Shown piece after piece: positions 27,884-38,674 of a stretch of 64,000 bases of DNA. Both the position numbers and the translations under genes were made by a program. The stretch is taken from NCBI GenBank assembly GCA_937775265.1, contig CALKBV010000007.1:289261-353260 (forward strand). The letters are read 5' to 3'. The stretch comes from an uncultured Pseudomonadales bacterium (lineage in GTDB: Bacteria; Pseudomonadota; Gammaproteobacteria; Pseudomonadales; Azotimanducaceae). The notes below the pieces were generated by a model. That model made no database searches and had not been told where the DNA came from. It saw only the letters and a program-made list of their open reading frames with translations. The stretch's first letter is position 1; every line of letters begins with the position of its first letter.

Positions 27884-29194
27884 TTAGCCCTTTACTCGAG
27901 CCAAAGCGGACTCGGCATGAGCATAAAGACCTTCCTCACTGGCAAGAATCGCAGCAGCACGGCTAAGCTTTACTGCTCCCTCACGGGAGCATTGAATGAT
28001 CGACGTACGAGTCTGGAAATCATAAACACCCAGGGGGGACGCGAACCGGGCAGTGCCGCTCGTCGGTAATACATGACTCGGACCTGCCGTATAGTCACCG
28101 ACTACCTCAGCTGTATCAACACCCAGGAATACTGCACCCGCATGATGCACGTTAGGCAACCAGACTTCGGGCGCATCAATCGCCAGTTGTAAGTGCTCTG
28201 GCGCAATCTTGTTCACAATCTCAAAGGCTTCATTAAGGTCCTTGACCTTGATCAACGCTCCCCGACTGGAAATAGCTTCAGAGATAATAGGCTGACGCTT
28301 TTGCTGGGCCAGTTTGATGGGCAGTTGCTGCGCAATTACTTCCAGAAGTTTTTCGCTGGGCGAAATGACAATCGCCTGAGCCATCTCGTCATGTTCTGCC
28401 TGGGCAAACATGTCCTGGATGACCCATTTCGGGTCTGCGCTATCATCCGCCACAATCACCACTTCGGATGGCCCTGCGATCATATCGATGCCAACCTTAC
28501 CAAACACCATTTCCTTGGCAGTCGCCACATAGATATTACCCGGTCCGACAATCTTGTCGACTTTCGGTACAGCTTCAGTTCCAAATGCCATCGCCGCAAT
28601 TGCCTGAGCCCCGCCCAGGGAAAATACCTGCTCAATACCACAAAGATGCGCGGCAGCCAGGAGCGTTGGATTAAGTTCACCACCCGGGGAGGGAACACAA
28701 AGAATCATCTCATTCACACCAGCAACCTGAGCAGGAATCGCGGTCATTATTACCGTCGACGGGTAAGATGCTTTGCCGCCGGGAGCATAGATGCCTACCC
28801 GCGACATCGGTCGAATATTCTGCCCAAGATGATTACCCATGTTATCGGTGTAACGCCAGCCGTCGCCGGAGACCATTGAGGCTTTTTGATGCTCATGGTA
28901 CTCGCGAACTCTGTCAGCTGACTCGATGAGCGCATCACGAACAAGCTCATCAATCGACTCATAAGCTTCCAGCAACTGATCTTGCCCGATTGAAAGCGCA
29001 GCCATATCAGAAACGGACCGGCCATCAAACCGATTAGTCAGCTCAACCAGCGCTTCGTCGCCCCTGACACGCACATCTTCCAGAATGTCAGCGACACTAG
29101 CGCGTATCTGTATCTGATCCTGTTCCGGAAACTCACCCAGGGATTGCAAAGCTGAAAGAAACCGAGGTGAATCACTATCCAATCGCGCAATCAT
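27884..29194 (-). CDS. hisD: Histidinol dehydrogenase
   Basis: HisD catalyses the last two steps of histidine synthesis, L-histidinol to L-histidine, with NAD and zinc. The 436-residue length is normal. Family segments include [20 protein letters not shown], the [11 protein letters not shown] motif, [25 protein letters not shown] and the C-terminal [19 protein letters not shown]. It overlaps hisG by 4 bp. In Pseudomonas hisC follows; it is absent here, and the next gene is zapE after 10 bp. Confidence 0.98.
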   Translation of the reverse strand: MIARLDSDSPRFLSALQSLGEFPEQDQIQIRASVADILEDVRVRGDEALVELTNRFDGRSVSDMAALSIGQDQLLEAYESIDELVRDALIESADRVREYHEHQKASMVSGDGWRYTDNMGNHLGQNIRPMSRVGIYAPGGKASYPSTVIMTAIPAQVAGVNEMILCVPSPGGELNPTLLAAAHLCGIEQVFSLGGAQAIAAMAFGTEAVPKVDKIVGPGNIYVATAKEMVFGKVGIDMIAGPSEVVIVADDSADPKWVIQDMFAQAEHDEMAQAIVISPSEKLLEVIAQQLPIKLAQQKRQPIISEAISSRGALIKVKDLNEAFEIVNKIAPEHLQLAIDAPEVWLPNVHHAGAVFLGVDTAEVVGDYTAGPSHVLPTSGTARFASPLGVYDFQTRTSIIQCSREGAVKLSRAAAILASEEGLYAHAESALARVKG

Positions 29195-29817
29195 GCTTCT
29201 TTGCCCAGCGCATCAATAAGCGATTTAATCCGATCGTACTTGGTTTTAAATGATGACTCGTTGACAATAAGGCGGGTGCTGACATCTGCAATCAGCTCCA
29301 TGGGTACCAGGCCATTAGCTTTGAGCGTGTTACCCGTCTCAACAATATCAACGATTCGGTGAGCGAGGCCGGTTACCGGGGCAAGCTCCATCGCTCCATA
29401 AAGTTTGATGATGTCCACCTGGATTCCCTGGGCGGCATAATATCGTTTGGCTGTTTTTGTGAACTTCGTCGCAATGCGCAGTCTGGATGGCAGTTCGGGC
29501 TCATTTTTCAGGCCAGCGACCATAATCTGACATCTACCCAGCCCAAGATCCAGCGGCTCATAGAAACCGACACCGCTGTGCTCCAACAACACATCCTTAC
29601 CAGACATACCGAGGTCAGCGATCCCATGCTCCACATAAGTAGCAACATCGGCACCACGCAGAACCATAATTTCCACGTCATCGCGATTGGTTTCAAACAC
29701 CAACTTACGGGACTTCTGCGGATCTTCGTTTGGCTCGACACCTATCTGGGCAAGAAGAGACAACTCGTCGGTTAGTACCCGACCTTTAGTCAGTGCAATT
29801 ACAAGTTTTGCAGACAT
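29191..29817 (-). CDS. hisG: ATP phosphoribosyltransferase, short form HisG
   Basis: HisG starts histidine synthesis by joining ATP to PRPP. At 208 residues this is the short form, which lacks the C-terminal regulatory domain and is known to need HisZ as partner. Diagnostic segments are [23 protein letters not shown] and the PRPP-binding region with [14 protein letters not shown]. hisZ is not in this window. The order murA-hisG-hisD is shared with Pseudomonas. Confidence 0.97.
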   Translation of the reverse strand: MSAKLVIALTKGRVLTDELSLLAQIGVEPNEDPQKSRKLVFETNRDDVEIMVLRGADVATYVEHGIADLGMSGKDVLLEHSGVGFYEPLDLGLGRCQIMVAGLKNEPELPSRLRIATKFTKTAKRYYAAQGIQVDIIKLYGAMELAPVTGLAHRIVDIVETGNTLKANGLVPMELIADVSTRLIVNESSFKTKYDRIKSLIDALGKEA

Positions 29818-29820
29818 AGC

Positions 29821-31095
<1,275 letters not shown>

Positions 31096-31098
31096 CTA

Positions 31099-31335
31099 TC
31101 AGCTGGCCTCTTCCAGTGTTTGGGTAATCATCGAAACCGCATGAATTTCCCCTGATTTAATTCTGTCATCAAGAAGAACATAAATTTTCTGTTGTCGCTT
31201 GACCCGACTCAGGCCAGCAAACTCATCAGACACTATCTTCACGCTCAGTTTGTTGCCCTCGGCAACGAGTTCAAGCTCGCATTGGGGTAAATTCTCCCGC
31301 AATACAGCTTCAATGGCTGGAACATCCATGGACAA
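31099..31335 (-). CDS. ibaG: BolA family protein IbaG
   Basis: This is a 78-residue BolA/IbaG protein; such proteins partner with monothiol glutaredoxins in iron-sulfur handling. The class II KH-like fold is seen in the strand ELVAEGNKLSVKIVSDEF, the helix with LSRVKRQQKIYVLL and the C-terminal GEIHAVSMITQTLEE. It lies just upstream of murA on the same strand, its standard place. The second ATG (31329) may be the true start. Confidence 0.93.
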   Translation of the reverse strand: MSMDVPAIEAVLRENLPQCELELVAEGNKLSVKIVSDEFAGLSRVKRQQKIYVLLDDRIKSGEIHAVSMITQTLEEAS

Positions 31336-31674
31336 GACTCGGTTGGGTAGTAAACGCGCGACATATTAGCACGCAGCGCTGCTTTCCATAAGCGTTCAGA
31401 ATCCGGGCGAATCAACTAATCCAGCAATTCTGGCCATCGCGACCTGCCTGTCGCTCGCAGATTCAAACCAGAGCGTCCCACCGCTGCCCGTTCACAATCC
31501 AAAACGGTCTATCAAGGGATGATCCACTAATCTACTTCCAGGTCGGTTTCGGGGTCGGTTACCCGGTATTTCTCTATAACTCAGCTACCGGCAACAACCA
31601 GCCTGAGCTTCGTGGCATACTAGCTTCGCACTCACCCAATGCCATAAGCCCAAGGTACCAACCAAAGCCTTTCC
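31336..31674. other. Divergent intergenic region between ibaG and lptC
   Basis: This 339-bp gap separates divergent ibaG and lptC. I find no gene in it. A TAATAT -10-like element (31368-31363, minus strand) is the best candidate for the ibaG-murA promoter; its -35 is weak. In Pseudomonas and E. coli this position holds the mla genes, kdsD and kdsC, of which no remnant is recognisable. Confidence 0.5.
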
Positions 31675-32253
31675 ATGATCAACCGAATCATTGTCCTAAG
31701 CACACTGATACTTGCCTTCGCTCTGACCATTAACTGGTTCATAGCTGAGTCTGAGGAAGCTGTGGACTTCACCCCCAGGAATGAACCGGATCTCTATATG
31801 CTGAACGCTACTATCAGCCAGTTTGACCCTGAGGGCGAATTACAGCATCGAATTGCTGCCAACCGCTTTACCCATTTTCCACTGACCGATCTAACAACCA
31901 TGAAGTTCCCGACGCTTGAACTTGGAAGAGCGCGTGACTCTGATCCGTGGGAGATCACCTCAAATGAGGGACGCATTCTGCCCGCATCAGACTATCGAGA
32001 AGAAATCGTTGAACTATGGAGCAATGTATTAGCTTCGCAGTGGAGTAACGGCAGTGCGTTTGTCAATATCCAGACAAACAGCCTCACGGTCTACCCACAG
32101 CGCGACTACGCTGAAACAGATGAGCCGGTATTCATCGACAACCAGAGTGGTCGAACAACAGCTGCAGGCATGAAAGCCTTTTTGGATACCGGAAAATTCA
32201 TGTTTTATTCAACACCTACCCATAGAGTAACAACCATATTCCTGCCCAATTAA
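31675..32253 (+). CDS. lptC: LPS export protein LptC
   Basis: LptC is a bitopic inner-membrane protein that receives LPS from the LptB2FG transporter and passes it to LptA. It is 192 residues with one N-terminal transmembrane segment (about 5-23) and a periplasmic beta-jellyroll with family segments such as YMLNATISQFDPEGELQHRI and a C-terminal TPTHRVTTIFLPN. Position immediately before lptA and lptB supports the call. Confidence 0.93.
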   Translation: MINRIIVLSTLILAFALTINWFIAESEEAVDFTPRNEPDLYMLNATISQFDPEGELQHRIAANRFTHFPLTDLTTMKFPTLELGRARDSDPWEITSNEGRILPASDYREEIVELWSNVLASQWSNGSAFVNIQTNSLTVYPQRDYAETDEPVFIDNQSGRTTAAGMKAFLDTGKFMFYSTPTHRVTTIFLPN

Positions 32254-32336
32254 TTTTCTTGCCGGACCACTCTTCGTTGACACTCTCTTTTATAAGATAG
32301 GGCGAGATTCAAAGTAATAAGCTAGAATCACAAGAC

Positions 32337-32867
32337 ATGAAAATATCGCGCTTTTTACCAACCCGCTTGAGGTTTGCACTCTGCCTACTGACGTTGCTGC
32401 CGACTTTCTCATCTGCACTGGAATCTGACCGGGAACAACCGATCAGGATTCAGGCCGATGCAGCCATCGTTGACGAAGCAAGCGGTTCTTCAGTTTACAC
32501 AGGCAACGTTATTATTACCCAGGGGACACTGAAAGTTACCGCAAATGAGGTTGAAATCTTTACCGCGGACAGTGAAGTCATTCAGATTATCGCCAAGACT
32601 GAGAGTGACTCCGAGGTACTTGCCCACTATCAACAACAAATAAATGAAGCCATGGATATGGTTGTCGCGGACGCTCAGCAAATCACCTATCTTGTGCAGG
32701 AAGAACGCCTGCACCTGTCCGGTGATGCCCGATTGCAACAGGTACAGGACGTATTCACTGGACAGCTGCTTTACTATGACCTGGGACGTGGCATCGTAAA
32801 CCTGAATTCAAGCGGGGGCTCTGATCGAGTCAATATGACGATTACCCCCAAAAAGTCCTCACGCTAA
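32337..32867 (+). CDS. lptA: Periplasmic LPS-bridge protein LptA
   Basis: LptA forms the periplasmic beta-jellyroll bridge that carries LPS to LptDE. The 176-residue precursor has a signal peptide (about 1-27, ending near SSA). The OstA-type domain shows IRIQADAAIVDEASGSSVYT, GNVIITQGTLKVTANEVEIF and YLVQEERLHLSGDARLQQ. It ends one base before the lptB start, so translation is coupled. Confidence 0.95.
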   Translation: MKISRFLPTRLRFALCLLTLLPTFSSALESDREQPIRIQADAAIVDEASGSSVYTGNVIITQGTLKVTANEVEIFTADSEVIQIIAKTESDSEVLAHYQQQINEAMDMVVADAQQITYLVQEERLHLSGDARLQQVQDVFTGQLLYYDLGRGIVNLNSSGGSDRVNMTITPKKSSR

Positions 32868-33593
32868 ATGCACGTCCTAAGCGCTTCAAATCTTGCCAAA
32901 GGCTACCGCGGGCACCAGGTTGTCAAAGACGTGTCAATAGACGTTGCCAGCGGCCAGGTAGTCGGTTTACTCGGCCCGAACGGTGCCGGGAAAACGACCT
33001 GCTTCTACATGATCGTCGGATCAATCAGTCACGATCGTGGCGGAGTGAGTATCGATGGGGAAGACATTACACATCTGGCTGTGCACGAACGTGCACGCAA
33101 AGGCATCGGCTACCTTCCCCAGGAAGCATCTGTTTTCAGGAAACTTACAGCAGAACAGAACCTGCTTGCCATTTTGGAAACTCGAGCTGACCTGGATCAT
33201 CCAGCACAGGTCGAAGCCGCCAAGAAGCTAATGAGCGAGTTTCGCATCACGCATATTAAGGATACGCTCGGTGTTTCCCTTAGTGGAGGCGAGAGAAGAC
33301 GCGTAGAAATAGCGCGCGCGCTCACGACTGACCCGGACTTCATTCTTCTGGATGAACCCTTCGCCGGTGTAGACCCGATTTCGGTGTCTGATATCAAGGA
33401 AATCGTCTGCCAACTCTCAGAACGAGGCATTGGCGTCCTGATTACCGACCACAATGTGCGGGAAACACTCGATATTTGCGAGAAAGCCTACATCGTCAAT
33501 GAAGGCACCATTATTGCGGAAGGAACCGCAGAACAAATCCTGGAAGACGAACAAGTAAAGGCAGTCTATCTCGGACAAAATTTCAGGATGTAG
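32868..33593 (+). CDS. lptB: LPS export ABC transporter ATPase LptB
   Basis: LptB is the cytosolic ATPase of the LptB2FG transporter. It is 241 residues. The Walker A loop GPNGAGKT is at 36-43, the ABC signature [15 protein letters not shown] near 138, and Walker [14 protein letters not shown] follows. The switch segment [19 protein letters not shown] is typical of LptB. The ATG directly abuts the lptA stop codon. Confidence 0.98.
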   Translation: MHVLSASNLAKGYRGHQVVKDVSIDVASGQVVGLLGPNGAGKTTCFYMIVGSISHDRGGVSIDGEDITHLAVHERARKGIGYLPQEASVFRKLTAEQNLLAILETRADLDHPAQVEAAKKLMSEFRITHIKDTLGVSLSGGERRRVEIARALTTDPDFILLDEPFAGVDPISVSDIKEIVCQLSERGIGVLITDHNVRETLDICEKAYIVNEGTIIAEGTAEQILEDEQVKAVYLGQNFRM

Positions 33594-33602
33594 AATGACC
33601 TA

Positions 33603-35165
33603 ATGGCACTAAAACCATCCCTTACGGTAAGAATGGGTCAGCAACTGCGGATGACCCCGCAACTGCAGCAGGCTATCCGTCTACTGCAGCTATCCACTCT
33701 TGAACTTGAAGTGGAAATCCAGGATGCCCTGGACTCCAACTTCATGCTGGAGGAGGTCGACCAGGCGTCTTCCGAAAGTGAAGACAAAGACTCCGCTTCA
33801 ACCGATGACATTGTTGCGGTCGAACCTGATATCCCTGAATCCCGCGTCACCGATGACGTTGCCGTTTCTCCTGACGCCGAAGAATTCGAAATCCCGAACC
33901 CAGAACTTGATGGTGAAACAGTACCTGATGTAAGCGAACAGGTCAGCAGTGAAACCCTGTCGGATGAGCTACCTGTAGACACGACATGGGATGATGTCAT
34001 TGATGAGAATTTCCAGACTTCCACCCTGGGGTCTGATTCCTCCGATGAAAACTATATCGAAACCCGCAACGCCGACACCATCACGATACAAAGCCATCTG
34101 ATGGAACAGATAAACCTGCTCAACCTCACCGAGACAGACGAGTATATTGCACTCTCCCTCATAGATGGTCTGGATGAAATTGGCATCCTACAGATAGACA
34201 TACAGGATATTGTAGATTCGGCTCCCGACGAGTGGGACCTGGAGCTCGATGAGGTCGAGGCGGTACTTCATCTTATCCAACATCTGGACCCACTGGGCAT
34301 CGCATCACGATCACTTCAGGAGTGCCTTGCCATCCAGCTTAAGCAGATGCCTTCTGAAACGCCGTGGCGTGACGTGGCTATTGTCGTAGTTGAGCAGCAC
34401 ATCAAGCTGCTTGCAGGCAGGGACTACGCCCAACTGGCGCGTAAAGCCCGAATCAAAGAAGGCCAGCTGAAAGAAGTAATAAGTCTGGTTCAATCGCTTA
34501 ATCCCAGGCCCGGCAGCGCCATTGCACAAGGAACGACGGATTATGTTGAACCGGATGTGATAGTTTCCAAACAGAACGGTCGCTGGACCGTCGAGCTGAA
34601 CCCAAAATCTGCCCCAAGAATCAGGGTTAACCCGGAGTACTCCGCTCTTATCCAACGAGGCGATAGCAGCGATGACGGAACACAGTTAAAGAATCACCTT
34701 CAGGAAGCGAAGTGGTTCATCAAGAGCCTCCAGCAAAGAAACGATACCCTATTACGTGTGTCCACAAAGATTGTCGAGTACCAACGCGGGTTCCTGGAGT
34801 ATGGAGAGCAGGCTATGAAACCGCTGGTTCTGAATGACATCGCCGAGGCAGTTGACCTTCACGAGTCTACGATTAGCCGTGTGACTACACAAAAATTTAT
34901 GCTCACACCCTCCGGGTTGTTCGAATTGAAGTACTTCTTTTCCAGCCATGTATCCACAAATTCCGGCGGAGAAGTATCCTCAACCGCCATCCGCGCCCTG
35001 ATCAAAAAACTGGTTTCTGATGAAAACCCACAGAAACCCCTTAGCGATAGCAAGATCGCCAAACTCCTCGAGGCACAGAATATTAAGGTCGCCCGAAGAA
35101 CCATTGCAAAGTATCGGGAACTGCTTCTAATCCCCCCTTCTAATGAACGTAAAGAGTTGATTTAA
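33603..35165 (+). CDS. rpoN: RNA polymerase sigma-54 factor RpoN
   Basis: RpoN directs transcription of nitrogen, motility and other genes at -24/-12 promoters and needs AAA+ activators. It is 520 residues. The glutamine/leucine-rich region I (MTPQLQQAIRLLQLSTLELE) is followed by an acidic region II that is rather long, about residues 48-155. The core-binding domain, the helix-turn-helix with HESTISRVTTQKFM and the C-terminal RpoN box ARRTIAKYRE (497-506) follow. It is 9 bp after lptB, as in most Proteobacteria. Confidence 0.98.
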   Translation: MALKPSLTVRMGQQLRMTPQLQQAIRLLQLSTLELEVEIQDALDSNFMLEEVDQASSESEDKDSASTDDIVAVEPDIPESRVTDDVAVSPDAEEFEIPNPELDGETVPDVSEQVSSETLSDELPVDTTWDDVIDENFQTSTLGSDSSDENYIETRNADTITIQSHLMEQINLLNLTETDEYIALSLIDGLDEIGILQIDIQDIVDSAPDEWDLELDEVEAVLHLIQHLDPLGIASRSLQECLAIQLKQMPSETPWRDVAIVVVEQHIKLLAGRDYAQLARKARIKEGQLKEVISLVQSLNPRPGSAIAQGTTDYVEPDVIVSKQNGRWTVELNPKSAPRIRVNPEYSALIQRGDSSDDGTQLKNHLQEAKWFIKSLQQRNDTLLRVSTKIVEYQRGFLEYGEQAMKPLVLNDIAEAVDLHESTISRVTTQKFMLTPSGLFELKYFFSSHVSTNSGGEVSSTAIRALIKKLVSDENPQKPLSDSKIAKLLEAQNIKVARRTIAKYRELLLIPPSNERKELI

Positions 35166-35301
35166 AAAGACTAAATATCTTTTCTCGATAATGAACGAAT
35201 CCCCATATTTTGGGTCAAATAATCTATTGAGAGTTTGATATATTGTTTAACAATAGACTCATTTTTTGATTGAAAATCTTTAACCCTGCTGGAGATGTCT
35301 T

Positions 35302-35631
35302 ATGCAATTGAACGTTAGTGGCCACCATGTCGAAGTAACCGAGTCGCTTAGAAATTATGTTTCGACGAAACTGGAAAGAATAGAAAGGCACTTTGACAGA
35401 ATCACCAACATGAAGGTAATCCTCTCAGTAGAGAAGCAACGTCAAAAAGCCGAATCGACTATCCGTATCTCCGGTGGTGAGATCTACGCAGCGGCAGAAC
35501 ACAATGACCTTTACGCCGCGATTGATCACTTAGCTGACAAACTTGACCGCCAACTGATCAAAAAAAAGGAAAAGACAAAAGGACATAAACATCGAGCCAA
35601 GGTCATAAATATCGAGCAAACGTTAGATTGA
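35302..35631 (+). CDS. hpf: Ribosome hibernation promoting factor (short form)
   Basis: HPF binds the decoding site of idle 70S ribosomes and promotes their dimerisation in stationary phase. At 109 residues it is the short form typical of gammaproteobacteria. It starts MQLNVSGHHVEVTESLRNYV and has the conserved DLYAAIDHLADKLDRQLIKK helix and basic tail. It follows rpoN after 136 bp of AT-rich sequence with no other gene, where its own promoter may lie. Confidence 0.96.
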   Translation: MQLNVSGHHVEVTESLRNYVSTKLERIERHFDRITNMKVILSVEKQRQKAESTIRISGGEIYAAAEHNDLYAAIDHLADKLDRQLIKKKEKTKGHKHRAKVINIEQTLD

Positions 35632-35689
35632 TAACAGCTTTCCCAAATCCGTTCTATAATACGACCATCGTTTCTGGTGGTCGTGATGG

Positions 35690-36169
35690 ATGGATATTGA
35701 CTCAATTCTCGTTCCGGAGAGAACCATATGTTCTCTGAGGGCAAGCAGTAAGAAACGTGCCTTTGAACTGGCTGCGAAACATATCAACCGATCTGTCCCT
35801 CAGCTTGAAACCGGCGATGTCTACCGAGGGCTCATTGAGCGAGAAAAACTTGGGTCTACTGCGGTTGGAGATGGCATTGCCATTCCTCACTGTCGCCTCG
35901 AAGGCTGTGATTCAATTACAGGCAGTTTGTTCGTACTTGAGGACCCCATTGATTTCCTGGCCCATGACGACGAGCCCGTAAGCATCATGTTTGTACTGCT
36001 GGTGCCCGCTTCTGAAACCACTGAACATCTGGCGACACTGGGCATGCTGGCCGAACGGTTCCAAATCGAGGGGTACCGAAAAGACCTCATAGCCGCAAAG
36101 GACAACGCAGAACTTTATAAGCGCGCCCTTTCTGCGACCACCCCACCTATAAATTCACTGAGCAAATGA
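35690..36169 (+). CDS. ptsN: Nitrogen PTS enzyme IIA-like protein PtsN
   Basis: PtsN (EIIA-Ntr) is the terminal phospho-acceptor of the regulatory nitrogen PTS. It is 159 residues. The phosphorylation-site histidine is H67 in GDGIAIPHCRL, the hallmark of this family. E. coli EIIA-Ntr is known to affect potassium transport and envelope stress. It overlaps rapZ by 4 bp (ATGA), so the two are translationally coupled. Confidence 0.97.
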   Translation: MDIDSILVPERTICSLRASSKKRAFELAAKHINRSVPQLETGDVYRGLIEREKLGSTAVGDGIAIPHCRLEGCDSITGSLFVLEDPIDFLAHDDEPVSIMFVLLVPASETTEHLATLGMLAERFQIEGYRKDLIAAKDNAELYKRALSATTPPINSLSK

Positions 36170-37053
36170 TGCTTTCGCTTATTGTCATTAGCGGTCGTTC
36201 CGGCTCAGGTAAAAGTACCGCCCTGAATGTCTTGGAGGATATGGGCTACTACTGCATAGACAATTTACCGGTCTCTCTACTGACGCCTCTGATTACACGC
36301 CTGTCTTCTGACCTGACAACAAGCAAGATTGCAGTCAGCATTGACGCGAGAAACATCGCCGATGACCTGGTTTTGTTTCCAGGCATCCTGCTGGGCTTCG
36401 ACGGCGCTATAGTCGAACCTACAGTGATATTCCTGGATTCCGCGAGTCCGACACTGGTGAAGCGATTCAGTGAAACCAGGAGAAAACACCCACTAAGCAA
36501 TCAGGTAACGGACCTTCGCGAAGCCCTGGAACTGGAACGCAAACTGCTGGATCCCATAGCAAATCTGGCGGCACTGACGATAGATACCACTAGCCTCACG
36601 ATCCATGAACTCCGAGACGAAATCCGCACGCGGGTTGCAAGGGAAATACACGAGTTCGCACTATTGTTCCTTTCATTCGCCTACAAGCGTGGGGTTCCCG
36701 TAGATGCTGATCTTGTGTTTGATGTCAGGTGCCTACCAAACCCACATTGGGAACCTGACCTTCGCTCACTTTGTGGTTTGGATGAACCCGTTCAGGATTA
36801 TCTAAACCAGCAACCGGAGTTTGTTGAAATGTTCACCGACCTTTCCGGATACCTGAACAAGTGGTTACCCAAATTTGAGGCAAACAACAGAAGTTACCTG
36901 ACTGTCGCCATCGGCTGCACAGGTGGCCAGCACCGAAGTGTTTTCATGTGCCAGAAATTATTCGATAGCTATAGGTCCAGCTTCGCGAACGTCCAGGTTC
37001 GTCATAGGGAACTTAACGCCCCCGTATATCCATCCGGGAAGAACGGTGTTTAA
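36166..37053 (+). CDS. rapZ: RNase adapter protein RapZ
   Basis: RapZ is a P-loop protein that controls GlmZ sRNA decay and hence glucosamine-6-phosphate synthesis in E. coli. It is 295 residues. Walker A is at 10-17 (GRSGSGKS) and the C-terminal domain contains DVRCLPNPHWEPDLR and IGCTGGQHRSVF. It lies between ptsN and ptsO, the family's standard place, and links the PTS-Ntr to envelope precursor supply. Confidence 0.96.
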   Translation: MMLSLIVISGRSGSGKSTALNVLEDMGYYCIDNLPVSLLTPLITRLSSDLTTSKIAVSIDARNIADDLVLFPGILLGFDGAIVEPTVIFLDSASPTLVKRFSETRRKHPLSNQVTDLREALELERKLLDPIANLAALTIDTTSLTIHELRDEIRTRVAREIHEFALLFLSFAYKRGVPVDADLVFDVRCLPNPHWEPDLRSLCGLDEPVQDYLNQQPEFVEMFTDLSGYLNKWLPKFEANNRSYLTVAIGCTGGQHRSVFMCQKLFDSYRSSFANVQVRHRELNAPVYPSGKNGV

Positions 37054-37315
37054 CAAAAAACTGGCTATAACAAATAAACTCGGGCTTCACGCCAGGGCTG
37101 CGTCCGTATTTGTAAAAACAGCCAGCGCATTTTCCTCAACGATCAACGTTTCCAACCAGGAGAAGGAATCCAATGGAAAGAGCATCATGTCAATGATGTT
37201 GCTACAGGCAGCTTGTGGATCTGACATCGACATCTGTATCGAGGGCGAAGACGAAACTGAAGCCATGGCGGCCATTGAAGCACTGGTCAATGACAAGTTT
37301 GGCGAGAGCGAGTAG
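37046..37315 (+). CDS. ptsO: Nitrogen PTS phosphocarrier protein NPr
   Basis: NPr is the HPr-like carrier that passes phosphate from PtsP to PtsN. I use the GTG at 37046, which overlaps the rapZ stop by 8 bp and gives 89 residues, matching the family (90). The frame is open upstream but that part lies inside rapZ. The phospho-histidine is H15 in NKLGLHARAA and the second conserved stretch is NGKSIMSMMLLQAACGSD. Confidence 0.95.
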   Translation: MFNKKLAITNKLGLHARAASVFVKTASAFSSTINVSNQEKESNGKSIMSMMLLQAACGSDIDICIEGEDETEAMAAIEALVNDKFGESE

Positions 37316-38667
37316 TGAAAACCGAAGAAATTACCAGGCAATCTGCGATTTCCCAGATTAAAAATCTGATCGAGTCGCGCTCTGAGCAGGAAATCCAAAA
37401 CCTGCTGGATGAACTCAAGCCCCAGGACATCGCGGATGTTCTCGAATCTTCTCCACCTGCCCAGCGCACCACGTTATGGGAACTGTTCGACGAATCACAT
37501 CAACGTGAAATCATCCAACACATTGATGAAGACGTGGTTCTGTCACTACTCAGTGACAAATCTGGTGAACAGATCGCAACTGTTCTTGAACAGACTGACG
37601 ACGACGACACCGCGGACATCCTCCAACGACTTCCAGCCGACCTGATTCAGGAAGTCCTGGAAGCGATGGACGCCCAGGACCGAAGCCGAGTCGAAAATCT
37701 ACTGGCCTACCCTGAGGATACGGCCGGGGGAATGATGGATACAGATACTATTTCCGTGCGGCCGCAGGTTAGTTTAGACGTTGTTCTGAGGTACTTGCGT
37801 AGACATGCGGAACTGCCTTCAATGACCGATAGTATTTTCGTGGTCAACTCAACGGATGAATTTGTCGGCGTGCTACCACTTGCAACCCTGCTTGTTTCTA
37901 ACCCAGCGTTGACCGTCGGGGAGATGATGGTCACTAAGATAGAAGCCATTCCGGCAGATATGTCCGAACACGATGTTGCTGCAAAATTCGAACGCTACGA
38001 CCTGGTCTCAGCTCCAGTTATCGACCAAGACAACAGACTTTTGGGCAGAATCACTATTGATGATGTCGTAGACGTCATCATCGACGAAGCCGATCATTCC
38101 ATTTTAGGAATGGCAGGTTTGAACGAAGACTCGGACATTTTCGCCCCCATTGTGAAAACCGCAAAGAGCCGGGCAATCTGGCTCGGCGCAAACCTCATCA
38201 CCGCGTTCATAGCTGCATCGGTCATCGATATATTTAAGGACACCATAGAAAAAGTGGTTGTCCTGGCAGTTCTTATGCCTATCGTTGCTAGTATGGGTGG
38301 CGTTGCAGGAAGCCAGACCCTGACACTGGTTATTCGAAACATGGCACAAGACGAACTATTTAATAATAACCTCGCCTGGCTAACCCGACGTGAAGTCGCC
38401 GTGGGCGCCATCAATGGTTGTCTCTGGGCATTTGTGGTCGCCGTTGCGACATCGATACTTTTTAATGACACCCGCCTTGGTCTCATCATCGCGGCCGCGT
38501 TGGTTATCAATTTGCTGACCGCAGCTTTATCCGGTGCTTTGTTACCCAACTTTCTCAGATCGATCCGAATTGACCCCGCTATCGCCGGTACAGTAGTACT
38601 AACAACGATCACTGACGTCGTCGGATTCCTTTCATTTCTTGGCTTAGCCACCCTTTTCTACGCATGA
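37315..38667 (+). CDS. mgtE: Magnesium transporter MgtE
   Basis: MgtE is a Mg2+-gated magnesium channel of the inner membrane. It is 450 residues. The N-terminal helical sensor domain (about 1-130) is followed by a CBS pair (about 135-260) with the AYPEDTAGGMMDTDTISVRP linker. Five transmembrane segments follow, with the conserved MPIVASMGGVAGSQTLTLVI and the C-terminal TTITDVVGFLSFLGLA. The start is a GTG sharing its first base with the ptsO stop, so it is tightly coupled to the nitrogen PTS genes. Confidence 0.96.
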   Translation: MKTEEITRQSAISQIKNLIESRSEQEIQNLLDELKPQDIADVLESSPPAQRTTLWELFDESHQREIIQHIDEDVVLSLLSDKSGEQIATVLEQTDDDDTADILQRLPADLIQEVLEAMDAQDRSRVENLLAYPEDTAGGMMDTDTISVRPQVSLDVVLRYLRRHAELPSMTDSIFVVNSTDEFVGVLPLATLLVSNPALTVGEMMVTKIEAIPADMSEHDVAAKFERYDLVSAPVIDQDNRLLGRITIDDVVDVIIDEADHSILGMAGLNEDSDIFAPIVKTAKSRAIWLGANLITAFIAASVIDIFKDTIEKVVVLAVLMPIVASMGGVAGSQTLTLVIRNMAQDELFNNNLAWLTRREVAVGAINGCLWAFVVAVATSILFNDTRLGLIIAAALVINLLTAALSGALLPNFLRSIRIDPAIAGTVVLTTITDVVGFLSFLGLATLFYA

Positions 38668-38674
38668 CCATCAC

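Noticed and set aside
38094..38651. Open frame of 185 codons on the minus strand opposite mgtE
   Set aside because: Antisense to the conserved transmembrane half of MgtE, with Thr/Arg-rich composition and no motif.
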